In this document: positions 1-6,027 of the stretch, one piece after another
How positions within the stretch are numbered: the first letter of the stretch is position 1
Layout of the letters: every line of letters begins with the position of its first letter
Notes under the pieces: model-generated
What the model was told of the DNA's origin: nothing
The model's input: the letters and a program-made list of their open reading frames with translations, nothing else
Databases searched by the model: none
From: Treponema sp.
GTDB lineage: Bacteria > Spirochaetota > Spirochaetia > Treponematales > Breznakiellaceae
NCBI GenBank assembly: GCA_031256115.1
Contig: JAIRRF010000272.1
Coordinates: forward strand, 1 to 10,980
DNA: 10,980 bases
Reading direction: 5' to 3'
Position numbers and translations under genes: made by a program

Positions 1-180
1 GGAATCCCCCAAAAGGGGAATTCCGGCGTCGTTTATGCCAAAGTTTTGTGCTATTGTTCCTTCTCTTACCGGCCAGTCAATGGCAAACAGAAAAAAAGAT
101 ACGGAAAAAATCAGGATTAGGAAGGCGGCTGCCTTTTTTAAAGGTATCTCCCGCCGAGCATGACCATTGGAAGTGGTCAT
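1..180 (-). CDS. Partial M23-type (LytM-like) peptidase, N-terminal 60 codons
   Basis: The reverse complement of bases 180 to 1 is an uninterrupted 60-codon frame that starts with ATG and leaves the window. It begins MTTSNGHARREIPLKK, followed by a hydrophobic segment at about residues 17-34 (signal peptide or membrane anchor). The region after it reads DWPVREGTIAQNFG, then INDAGIPLLGDS. The pattern W-P-V-x-x-G-x-I-x-x-x-F-G is typical of the start of M23 (lysostaphin/LytM-type) peptidoglycan peptidase domains. The zinc ligands (HxxxD, HxH) would lie beyond the edge and cannot be checked. A Shine-Dalgarno-like GAGGGG sits 9 bases before the ATG. The start is 29 bases after the stop of the beta-propeller gene, so the two are probably co-transcribed. 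The likely role is cell-wall remodelling outside the inner membrane. The family assignment rests on a short stretch, so it could be an inactive M23-like protein. Confidence 0.62.
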   Translation of the reverse strand, partial: MTTSNGHARREIPLKKAAAFLILIFSVSFFLFAIDWPVREGTIAQNFGINDAGIPLLGDS

Positions 181-182
181 GC
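158..182 (-). promoter_or_regulatory. Hairpin covering the start codon of the M23-like gene
   Basis: Nine-base perfect arms, GCATGACCA at 158-166 and TGGTCATGC at 174-182, flank a 7-base spacer. On the minus-strand mRNA the ATG (180-178) lies in the 5' arm, so folding would hide the start codon while leaving the GAGGGG ribosome site just upstream free. A translational role is inferred. Chance is possible because the arms are short. Confidence 0.35.
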
Positions 183-209
183 GAAGATTCCCCTCAGGTT
201 TCTGCCCTG

Positions 210-1364
210 TCATCTTCTGTTTACCGAGAAAGACGCTATGGTCGTCCCGCCTCCGATAAAAAGTTCCTTCCCCAGGCGGGTTAAAAAAGAGACATCGCTT
301 TTAAAGGGAATATTAATCAATTCCATATCAGGAAGTTTTAGGGCCACAAAACGTTTTATATCTCCGCTTGAACCGGAACTTATATAAAACAAAAGCCCAT
401 CTCCTCCTTCTGTGTCTATGGCTAAAAGCCGTGCTTGGAGCCGGGCTTCCTGCCGGGAAGAAGACGGGACAAACTGCTGCTCAGGCAGCGGCAGAGTGAT
501 GATTGATCGGGACTTAACATCGTAAATTCCAAGACCTGCTTCCTGCTCAAAGATTAACCGGGTATCGTTCCCGATAAAAGACATATGTACTTCCCTGCGA
601 AACCCCTCTCCATCTAAAAATTCATGGTAGGTAACCCGGTAATCATTGCTGCCGTACCATTCCAGGAAGAGAAACCGTTGTTTATCTATTCCGGAGACCA
701 CAGCTAATTTTGAACCATCGGAAGAAATGCGGCAGCCCAGAATTACCGGAATTCGGGAAGCGCCGGGTGCAAAGGAAGGAAAAACCGGTTTCCCGTTACT
801 GTCCAAAAGGTCAATCATTCCGTCCAGGGTGCCGGTAAGCACATAACCTCCGGCTGCGTCAATGCAGGTCAGGGGCGCTTCGAAATCATAGCACCATTTT
901 ACATTACCTTCCCTGTCCAATTCTTCCAGGCTGGTTTGATCTTTGCTGATCAAAAAAATTCGGCCGTCCATAAACACCGGATATCCTCTTGGGTCTTCCA
1001 GGATTATTTCAAAATCCGATTGAGGATCATTAATCACCAGAGTTTTTGGAGCGGGAGCATACTCGGCCCAATATTCCGGAGAAAGAGAAATGTATTGTTG
1101 CTGTTCCCGGTTCATTATCAGCCTGCCGCCGCTGTCCACATAGCCGAAGCGGTTTCCCAGGGAAAATGGAATCAATAGGTTTGCCGGGCTCCCTGCAGGG
1201 CTGCTGCCCCCAGCAATCGCTTCCTCGTCATGCAGTCTGTCCAGGGCAACAATCCAATTATTGGTCAGGATTGTTTCCGGAGGAATAGGCTGTGCTGCCA
1301 AAAGTGTATAGGCAATAAAAACAAAAACCGCCAGAATACTAAAGTAGATTTTCTTTTTTGCCAC
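210..1364 (-). CDS. Membrane-anchored beta-propeller (PQQ-like) protein, unknown function
   Basis: 384 residues from a GTG start at 1364-1362. A stop codon two codons upstream in frame rules out a longer form, and the next in-frame ATG would remove the hydrophobic N-terminus (about residues 5-23, signal peptide or anchor, ending LLAAQP). The rest is beta-rich, with repeated blade-like phrases: GYVDSGGRLI, LEELDREGNVKW, GYVLTGTLDGMIDLLDSNGK, and later LGIYDVKSRSIITL. The G-x-x-x-x-G-x-x-D-G-x-I-x-x-L-D-x-x-G pattern resembles quinoprotein/PQQ or WD-type propeller blades. I do not recognise a specific family, and no catalytic motif is visible. It probably acts in the periplasm, perhaps as a scaffold. 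The M23-like peptidase gene follows by 29 bases, which suggests a cell-wall context. There is no Shine-Dalgarno before the GTG, while a promoter-like pair ends 5 bases before it. The 5' end is only 24 bases from the divergent cytidine deaminase gene. Confidence 0.72.
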   Translation of the reverse strand: MAKKKIYFSILAVFVFIAYTLLAAQPIPPETILTNNWIVALDRLHDEEAIAGGSSPAGSPANLLIPFSLGNRFGYVDSGGRLIMNREQQQYISLSPEYWAEYAPAPKTLVINDPQSDFEIILEDPRGYPVFMDGRIFLISKDQTSLEELDREGNVKWCYDFEAPLTCIDAAGGYVLTGTLDGMIDLLDSNGKPVFPSFAPGASRIPVILGCRISSDGSKLAVVSGIDKQRFLFLEWYGSNDYRVTYHEFLDGEGFRREVHMSFIGNDTRLIFEQEAGLGIYDVKSRSIITLPLPEQQFVPSSSRQEARLQARLLAIDTEGGDGLLFYISSGSSGDIKRFVALKLPDMELINIPFKSDVSFLTRLGKELFIGGGTTIASFSVNRR

Positions 1365-1369
1365 AATTT

Positions 1370-1399
1370 ACTATATACGGAGGAAGATATGAATATCAA
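1370..1399 (-). promoter_or_regulatory. Candidate sigma70-type promoter for the beta-propeller gene, inside the cdd 5' end
   Basis: On the minus strand, TTGATA (1399-1394) and TATAGT (1375-1370) are 18 bases apart, each one base off the -35 and -10 consensus. The GTG start lies 5 bases after the -10, so transcription would begin at or next to the start codon, which fits the missing ribosome site. The -35 box lies within the first codons of the divergent deaminase gene. This is inferred from sequence only. Confidence 0.4.
1379..1384 (+). promoter_or_regulatory. Shine-Dalgarno site of cytidine deaminase
   Basis: GGAGGA lies 4 bases before the ATG at 1389. It decides the start: the open frame reaches back to 1230, but the upstream part overlaps the divergent gene and does not resemble a deaminase. 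Confidence 0.75.
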
Positions 1400-1802
1400 T
1401 ATGCAGGAGCTTTACCAGGCGGCCCTGAAAGCCTCTGCTAATGCCTATGCCCCCTATTCCAATTTTAGGGTTGGCGCCGCCCTATTGGCTGAAGACGGTG
1501 CTGTAATCAGCGGCTGCAATGTGGAAAACCGGTCCTACGGCCTGACGATTTGCGCCGAACGGAATGCGGTAGTATCGGGTGTAAACCAGGGATACCGTTC
1601 TTTTGTGGCTTTGGCCATCGCTACCCCCGATTCGAAAGATCCGGTGGGACCCTGCGGCGCCTGTCGCCAGGTATTAAGCGAATTTATGGAAAGCGATGCT
1701 CCGGTTCATTTTAAGGGAGCCGGCCCGGAACATATGGACACTACCATAGGCACCCTTTACCCCTTTGATTCATTACATGATTTGTCTAAAAGTACTATGT
1801 AG
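1389..1802 (+). CDS. cdd: Cytidine deaminase
   Basis: 137 residues, the usual size of the small homotetrameric, zinc-dependent cytidine deaminases. These convert cytidine and deoxycytidine to uridine and deoxyuridine plus ammonia in pyrimidine salvage, in the cytosol. Visible motifs, counted from the chosen ATG: AYAPYSNFRVGAAL (19-32), the substrate-binding GCNVEN (42-47, with N44 and E46 contacting the ribose), TICAERNAV (53-61, zinc ligand C55 and proton-shuttling E57), and PCGACRQVL (88-96, zinc ligands C89 and C92). All catalytic residues are present, so the enzyme should be active. GGAGGA lies 4 bases upstream. It is divergent from the beta-propeller gene with only 24 bases between start codons, so its promoter must lie inside that gene; I could not identify a convincing one. 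The EIIA-like gene follows 46 bases downstream and may have its own promoter. Confidence 0.95.
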   Translation: MNINMQELYQAALKASANAYAPYSNFRVGAALLAEDGAVISGCNVENRSYGLTICAERNAVVSGVNQGYRSFVALAIATPDSKDPVGPCGACRQVLSEFMESDAPVHFKGAGPEHMDTTIGTLYPFDSLHDLSKSTM

Positions 1803-1812
1803 CTTGAAACTC

Positions 1813-1841
1813 TTGACATTTTTTGACATTTAAAGTAATTT
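1813..1841 (+). promoter_or_regulatory. Candidate promoter with tandem TTGACATTT before the EIIA-Ntr gene
   Basis: TTGACATTT occurs twice, at 1813-1821 and 1823-1831, so a perfect -35 hexamer TTGACA is present in two copies 10 bases apart. From the first copy, 17 bases lead to TAATTT (1836-1841), an acceptable -10. The predicted start point is then at about 1848-1849, the A of the ATG. No clear ribosome site lies between. A leaderless transcript is possible; alternatively the repeat is an activator or repressor site. Confidence 0.45.
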
Positions 1842-1848
1842 ATTGGTA

Positions 1849-2496
1849 ATGATTGAAGAAGAAATATTAACTATTGATGAAGTTGCCAAATTCCTGCGGG
1901 TTTCTGAAAGGACGGTTTACGATTGGGCCCAGAAAGGAGAAATTCCTTCAGGCAAAATCGGCACAGCCTGGCGTTTTAAGAAATCGGAAATTGAACAGTG
2001 GGTTAACAGCCGTCTTTCAGGTCTGCGAAAAACCGGCCATACCTCTGTCCAGGTGGAATCCATTATTTCGCCGGATCGAATCCTGTTCCTGAAAGATACC
2101 GCAAAACTGGAAGCACTGACTGCCCTAGCGGAAAACCTTGCTACCACTCCCCAGGTAAAAAACCGGCAGGAATTGATTGAACGAATTATCCAACGGGAAG
2201 AATTGATGAGTACAGCAATTGGCAGAGGTATAGCAATACCCCATGTACGGCTAAGCTCTGTTACTGATTTAGTGGTATCCGTAGGGATAAGCAAAACCGA
2301 TATTGCAGATTTCCAAAGCCTGGACGACGAACCGGTACGGCTGCTTTTTATGATTGCCGCGGCTTATAATCAGCATGCCTACTATCTGCAAACCTTGTCC
2401 TTTTTCAGCGCCCGGCTGAAAAACAAGGAACTTCGCAGTTCCCTGCTCAATACTCAATCTGCCGAAGAAGTATACAAATTGCTGGTTAAAGTATAG
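1849..2496 (+). CDS. EIIA-Ntr (PtsN-like) phosphotransferase protein fused to an excisionase-type DNA-binding domain
   Basis: 215 residues from the ATG at 1849; a TTG two codons earlier (1843) is an alternative, and neither has a clear Shine-Dalgarno. Residues about 5-55 form a MerR/excisionase-like helix-turn-helix: LTIDEVAKFLRVSERTVYDW followed by GTAWRFKKSEIEQWV. Residues about 70-215 form a PTS EIIA type-2 domain of the fructose/nitrogen class, with the phosphorylation site GIAIPHVR; the accepting histidine is about H132. In the PtsP-NPr-PtsN relay such domains are phosphorylated from PEP and usually control other proteins instead of moving sugar. The attached DNA-binding domain suggests direct, phosphorylation-dependent control of transcription. 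As far as I know this fusion is typical of spirochaetes and chlamydiae. No sugar permease (EIIB/EIIC) lies beside it, which supports a regulatory role. The target genes are unknown. Confidence 0.9.
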   Translation: MIEEEILTIDEVAKFLRVSERTVYDWAQKGEIPSGKIGTAWRFKKSEIEQWVNSRLSGLRKTGHTSVQVESIISPDRILFLKDTAKLEALTALAENLATTPQVKNRQELIERIIQREELMSTAIGRGIAIPHVRLSSVTDLVVSVGISKTDIADFQSLDDEPVRLLFMIAAAYNQHAYYLQTLSFFSARLKNKELRSSLLNTQSAEEVYKLLVKV

Positions 2497-2502
2497 GGTA
2501 CG

Positions 2503-2533
2503 AAAACTTCTAAAATTGAAGTTTTTAGAAGTT
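2503..2533 (+). terminator. Overlapping alternative hairpins after the EIIA-Ntr gene, possible terminator
   Basis: Two mutually exclusive stems share sequence. The first pairs AAAACTTC (2503-2510) with GAAGTTTT (2518-2525), 8 bp, ending in a T run. The second pairs AACTTCTAAAA (2505-2515) with TTTTAGAAGTT (2523-2533), 11 bp with a 7-base loop. They begin 6 bases after the stop codon. The stems are AT-rich and no free T tract follows the second one, so termination would be weak. Confidence 0.38.
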
Positions 2534-2545
2534 CCCTATAGGGGT

Positions 2546-2582
2546 CTGTCGGGGCTTGGCCCAAATATTCCATGTCCGACAG
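2546..2582. other. GC-rich nested inverted repeat in the 2497-2636 gap
   Basis: Outer arms CTGTCGG (2546-2552) and CCGACAG (2576-2582), 7 bp, enclose a smaller stem: GGGC (2552-2555) with GCCC (2559-2562), competing for base 2552. The GC-rich element stands out from AT-rich flanks. It is not followed directly by a T run; the nearest T-rich stretch starts at 2601. It could be an RNA structure, part of a terminator region, or a copy of a dispersed intergenic repeat. I cannot tell which from one copy. Confidence 0.4.
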
Positions 2583-2615
2583 GTTCCTTAGACAGCTCTG
2601 TTTTCCTTTTTTAAG

Positions 2616-2637
2616 ATACTGTAGTATGATAATACTA
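2616..2637 (+). promoter_or_regulatory. Iterated ATACT/AGTAT half-sites at the lipoprotein start
   Basis: ATACT (2616-2620), AGTAT (2623-2627) and ATACT (2632-2636) alternate in orientation and make two overlapping small palindromes (ATACT-GT-AGTAT and TAGTAT-GATA-ATACTA). They contain -10-like hexamers: TAAGAT at 2612 with TAGACA 17 bases upstream, and TATGAT at 2625. The arrangement may be a promoter with an overlapping operator. The AT-rich sequence makes chance matches easy. Confidence 0.3.
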
Positions 2638-3020
2638 TGAAATTATATCCCCTATATTTTACCGTTATTATGGCGGTGGTTTTATCATGTGCTTCCGGTC
2701 CAGTGGATGTTCCGGATGACATGCCTCCTACAAAAATAATCCAAAGAGCCCAGGAAGCAACGGACGTAAACAAATACAAGGCAGCCATTCAGTATTACCG
2801 AATCCTCCGTGAACGGTATGGCAATGTATACGAATATCTGTGTACGGCAGAATATGAAATAGCCTTTATACAATACAAACAAAAAAAATATTTTGAAGCC
2901 CGGCAGGGTTTCGAGAGTCTGCTTTCCCTGTACAAGGCAGAAGGCGGGGAGATCCTGCCGCAGCAGTTTAAAGTGCTGGCGGAAAAGGTACTGGCGGTGA
3001 TAATCGAGAAGGGGTATTAG
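2637..3020 (+). CDS. Small TPR-like lipoprotein, unknown function
   Basis: 127 residues. The N-terminus MKLYPLYFTVIMAVVLSC is a short lipoprotein signal with a spirochaete-type lipobox (VLSC, lipidated C18), so the mature protein of about 110 residues should be tethered to a membrane. The rest is predicted helical. Paired helices resemble tetratricopeptide-like repeats (for example YKAAIQYYRILRERYG and KKYFEARQGFESLLSLY), reminiscent of BamD/YfiO-type scaffold lipoproteins, though I would not assign that name. No enzymatic motif is visible. The start is the first ATG; there is no recognisable Shine-Dalgarno, and promoter-like sequences sit immediately in front. The 598-residue membrane protein starts 7 bases after the stop, so the two are very likely co-transcribed and may act together in the envelope. 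Confidence 0.8.
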   Translation: MKLYPLYFTVIMAVVLSCASGPVDVPDDMPPTKIIQRAQEATDVNKYKAAIQYYRILRERYGNVYEYLCTAEYEIAFIQYKQKKYFEARQGFESLLSLYKAEGGEILPQQFKVLAEKVLAVIIEKGY

Positions 3021-3027
3021 TCAAAAA

Positions 3028-4824
3028 ATGAGGAAACCCATAGTTCCCCGGTTTTTACTGTTATTGATTCTATATGGGTTGATTTTTATTGCTTTAGTCC
3101 AGGTACAGTTCGCAAAAAAAACCAATTTTACCATACAGGCGGGAAACCTGATTGTCCAGGGAAATTACGGTAACAATACCGGTAATAATACCGGTAATAA
3201 TAATACCCTGAATACCTTGCAGTTTTCCAACACCAGGTCTCTTTCCGGACCGGCAAGTGTTTTTTTTGGGGGTATTGAATTTATTCTGGGGAACGGACTT
3301 GTTCTTTCCAGCCTTGATAATTCAGAAAATACGGCTGCCATGCCGAAAGAAATAACCATTGCGGACAATGAAGTATATTTCCGCCTGGACAGGGGGCCGT
3401 TACTTATTTTTACTACCCAATTTACCGGCGGCGCTATTGAACTGGCAATCCGGGTCGATTTTTCTGACAACAATGAAAAATATAATTTATTGAAGATTCC
3501 CTATACGCCGCTGGCGACCAGCATTGTACAGGAAAAAAACCAAAGCTTTTTGGTAAATTTTGACGGGATCAACTATTCTTTTAACCGGAATACGGGCATG
3601 AACACCATTATTCTGGATATAGCCAATCCCCGGATTAGTTACCGGGTTTTACAGGACAAGGAAACCATCAACCCCCTGGACTATATTATTCCCGCCGCCC
3701 TTAATCAGGAAGAATACGAAACTGCCTTGACACTGTGGTTGGATCAATCTTTTTTGTTATGGAACCGTAGCGTCGTCGGAGGGGAATCGGCGAACGGAGA
3801 ACTTATCAACGCTTATATGAGCGAAGCTATTAAACGAGGCACCTATAGGTCGGCTGTGTCTTCGGTCTCAGCCTCAGCATTTTTGAATTCCGCAAGCGAT
3901 TTCTATGAAGCTTCGGCATATGTCGGACGTCTCGAAGCCGCTCTGAGATCCCTTTCTGCGGCAGAACGGGATAAAGCAGCCCGCTTTGCCCGGCTCATTA
4001 ATGAAAAATCCCCGGACTTATTAAAAGAATACCGTATAATAGAATATTTGGCTGTCAGAGGCTACGAAGATCTGATAGACGACACGGCGGAAGTCTTACA
4101 GAACTTTGACCCTGCGGCAATGACCGCCGACCAGGCGGCAGGTTTTTTGGAAGGTTTTTTTGACTGGAAACGTTTCCGCCCCTCCGGGTACAATCCCTTT
4201 CACCGCTTTGCCGATCAGGCCTTATTTGTCATAACCGGCGGATTAAAAAGAAATTTTACCAATGATTACTCGCTGGTTTTTACCAATGCGGGAACCGGTG
4301 AAGAAGCTGATACGGAACTCAATCTAAGACTGGGTATCGTTTTACAACAATTTGACGATGAAACCAGGATTGCCCTGGGAAGAACCCTGATTCTTTCGGT
4401 TTTTTCATTGACCGACAGGACAGGTGAGGTTCCCCGTAAAGTACAGGGGAACTTTACAGGGAAAAACGAACGGTTTGATTCAGCCGAAATCTACCGGATT
4501 TGTTTTACCGGAGAAAATTATGCCCGGGCTCAGATCTCCGGCCCAGGCCTTTGGGCATGGACCGCCGCATCCAGTATAAGCGGAAATTCTCTTTTTGGAC
4601 GGCTGGAACTTGTTGTTGATTTTCCTGTCGGAGAAACCCATTACATGATGATCCGGGGAATAAAGCCATTTTCTTCATTACAATTTAACGGAACTAACAA
4701 TAATTCAAGCAGCCAGTTTGAACGAATAGACAATTCCGGCTGGATATATTCGTCAGCCGAACAAACATTGCTTGTAAAAATCCGCCAGCGTTTACCGGCG
4801 GAGCGAATTACCGTAATTTATTAA
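3028..4824 (+). CDS. Membrane-anchored protein of unknown family with an Asn-rich repeat
   Basis: 598 residues. A single hydrophobic segment at about residues 8-26 is an uncleaved anchor or signal peptide. Then comes IQAGNLIVQG and an Asn/Thr/Gly tract at 46-60 (three GNN-type units), followed by a beta-rich region to about residue 220 (for example ASVFFGGIEFILGNGLVLSS and GPLLIFTTQFTGGAIELAI). From about 230 to 420 it is mostly helical (LRSLSAAERDKAARFARLIN, YLAVRGYEDLIDD), and the C-terminal part to 598 is beta-rich again. I do not recognise the family or any catalytic motif. The layout suggests a periplasmic or surface-exposed structural protein with beta and helical domains. It follows the TPR-like lipoprotein by 7 bases; GAAGGGG (3008-3014) lies 13 bases before the ATG, a long spacing, so translation may be coupled to the upstream gene. 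A hairpin plus T run overlaps its stop codon. Confidence 0.8.
   Translation: MRKPIVPRFLLLLILYGLIFIALVQVQFAKKTNFTIQAGNLIVQGNYGNNTGNNTGNNNTLNTLQFSNTRSLSGPASVFFGGIEFILGNGLVLSSLDNSENTAAMPKEITIADNEVYFRLDRGPLLIFTTQFTGGAIELAIRVDFSDNNEKYNLLKIPYTPLATSIVQEKNQSFLVNFDGINYSFNRNTGMNTIILDIANPRISYRVLQDKETINPLDYIIPAALNQEEYETALTLWLDQSFLLWNRSVVGGESANGELINAYMSEAIKRGTYRSAVSSVSASAFLNSASDFYEASAYVGRLEAALRSLSAAERDKAARFARLINEKSPDLLKEYRIIEYLAVRGYEDLIDDTAEVLQNFDPAAMTADQAAGFLEGFFDWKRFRPSGYNPFHRFADQALFVITGGLKRNFTNDYSLVFTNAGTGEEADTELNLRLGIVLQQFDDETRIALGRTLILSVFSLTDRTGEVPRKVQGNFTGKNERFDSAEIYRICFTGENYARAQISGPGLWAWTAASSISGNSLFGRLELVVDFPVGETHYMMIRGIKPFSSLQFNGTNNNSSSQFERIDNSGWIYSSAEQTLLVKIRQRLPAERITVIY
3169..3207 (+). repeat. 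12-bp tandem repeat within the 598-residue protein gene
   Basis: GGTAACAATACC (3169-3180) and GGTAATAATACC (3181-3192) are followed by a longer unit with one extra AAT (3193-3207). The repeat encodes GNNT units. Units are multiples of 3, so copy-number change would lengthen or shorten the protein without a frameshift. Confidence 0.8.
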
Positions 4825-4839
4825 TTAAATTACTTTTTT
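4813..4839 (+). terminator. Intrinsic terminator between convergent genes
   Basis: GTAATTTA (4813-4820) and TAAATTAC (4826-4833) make an 8-bp stem with a 5-base loop, followed by six T (4834-4839). The hairpin contains the plus-strand stop codon (4822-4824) and reaches into the last codons of the convergent permease gene. It would end plus-strand transcripts; the opposite strand has no T run. The stem is AT-rich, so efficiency may be modest. Confidence 0.55.
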
Positions 4840-6026
4840 CTGTTGGCAATATCTACCCAGACTGCCAAAAGCAGGATCGCACCCTTTACCATATACTGGT
4901 ACATTACCTGAAGATTCATCAGGGTCATGCCGTTGTCCAGACTGGCCATTACCAGAGCGCCGATGATTGCGCCGAAAACAGTGCCTATGCCGCCTGATGT
5001 ACTTGTTCCGCCGATAATACAGCCCGCAATGACTTCCAGTTCAAAACCTCCTCCGGCGGCGGTTGTTGCCGCGTTAAGTCTGGAGGTAAAAACAATGGCG
5101 GATACCGCGTTCAGAATACCCATAGAGATGCAGATGCCCATCAAGGTTTTTCTTACATTTACCCCTGAAAGCCTGGCGGCTTCAACATTTCCTCCGATGG
5201 CATAAACATAACGGCCAAAGGGAGTCCGGGTAGTGATAATGGTATATATTGCGGCAATAATAATAAGAACAATTATTGCGTATGGAACACCCCAGTAACT
5301 GGCAAACACCATGCCGACTCCCAGAATTCCGGCAGACATAATTACTATTTTGGCAAGATGCAAAGACGGTCTAAGAACCGTAAAGCCGTTCTGTATGCGT
5401 TTTTTCCTGATATAAAATTCAGAGGCTATAAATGAGAAAAGCGCCAGGGCAACTATAATAACTGTAGTTAAATGCAGTTCGCCGTCCAAAATATTCCATT
5501 GTGGAATATAACCCTGGCCTATTGTTTTAAAACCCTCTTTAAATTCTCCGATAGTTGAGCCCTTGGTTATCATCAGCGTGAATCCCTTGAAAGCTATCAT
5601 GCTTGCCAGAGTTACGATAAATGCCGGAACCCTTCTGTAGGCGATCCAGAATCCGTGCCAGCAGCCAACTACAAAACCGGTGATCAGGGTGATAATTATG
5701 GCCGGAACAGGATGTATTCCCTTGACTGCCAGCATCCAGGCTGCCAGGGCGCCCAGAGTTCCGCAGACAGAACCTACCGACAGATCAATATTTCCCGCCA
5801 CCATTATCAGCAGCATACCGCTGGACATTATGGCGATGGTAACCATCTGCATAAAAAGATTGGAAAGATTACGGGAAGTTAAAAAAATTCCGTTGGTTAA
5901 CACAGAAAAGATAATCCAGATTATCAATAACGCCGCTATCATGGTATACTGCCGCGTATTATTTCGTATTACCGTTCTCAGTTCTGTACTAAATGATTCT
6001 TTGCTTACCATGTTTTGTTTACTCAA
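4830..6026 (-). CDS. Sugar ABC transporter permease, XylH/MmsB-like
   Basis: 398 residues, matching the size of the XylH/MmsB/GguB permeases of the CUT2 (ribose/xylose-type) ABC family. About ten hydrophobic segments are visible. Family hallmarks are AGNIDLSVGSVCG (78-89) and the C-terminal GGTSTSGGIGTVFGA (339-353) followed by DNGM. It forms the inner-membrane channel that works with the double ATPase and binding protein of this operon. The chosen start is TTG (6026-6024): AGGAGG lies 8 bases upstream, inside the last codons of the ATPase gene, and only one base separates the ATPase stop from the TTG. The in-frame ATG five codons on is a poorer fit. This packing suggests translational coupling. 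It is the last gene of the operon, convergent with the 598-residue protein gene 5 bases away. The exact sugar cannot be read from the permease. Confidence 0.9.
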   Translation of the reverse strand: MSKQNMVSKESFSTELRTVIRNNTRQYTMIAALLIIWIIFSVLTNGIFLTSRNLSNLFMQMVTIAIMSSGMLLIMVAGNIDLSVGSVCGTLGALAAWMLAVKGIHPVPAIIITLITGFVVGCWHGFWIAYRRVPAFIVTLASMIAFKGFTLMITKGSTIGEFKEGFKTIGQGYIPQWNILDGELHLTTVIIVALALFSFIASEFYIRKKRIQNGFTVLRPSLHLAKIVIMSAGILGVGMVFASYWGVPYAIIVLIIIAAIYTIITTRTPFGRYVYAIGGNVEAARLSGVNVRKTLMGICISMGILNAVSAIVFTSRLNAATTAAGGGFELEVIAGCIIGGTSTSGGIGTVFGAIIGALVMASLDNGMTLMNLQVMYQYMVKGAILLLAVWVDIANRKK

Positions 6027-6027
6027 T

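Noticed and set aside
1..24. Inverted repeat with GGAAT/CCCC arms that looks like a terminator hairpin
   Set aside because: It has a mismatch and no T run, and it lies inside the open frame of the partial M23-like gene, so it is more likely coding sequence.
1230..1388. N-terminal extension of cytidine deaminase
   Set aside because: The extra residues have no deaminase similarity, overlap the divergent gene, and the GGAGGA site favours the ATG at 1389.
1300..1388. Plus-strand promoter for cytidine deaminase
   Set aside because: Several TA-rich hexamers exist, but none has a reasonable -35 at 16-18 bases and a position compatible with the ribosome site.
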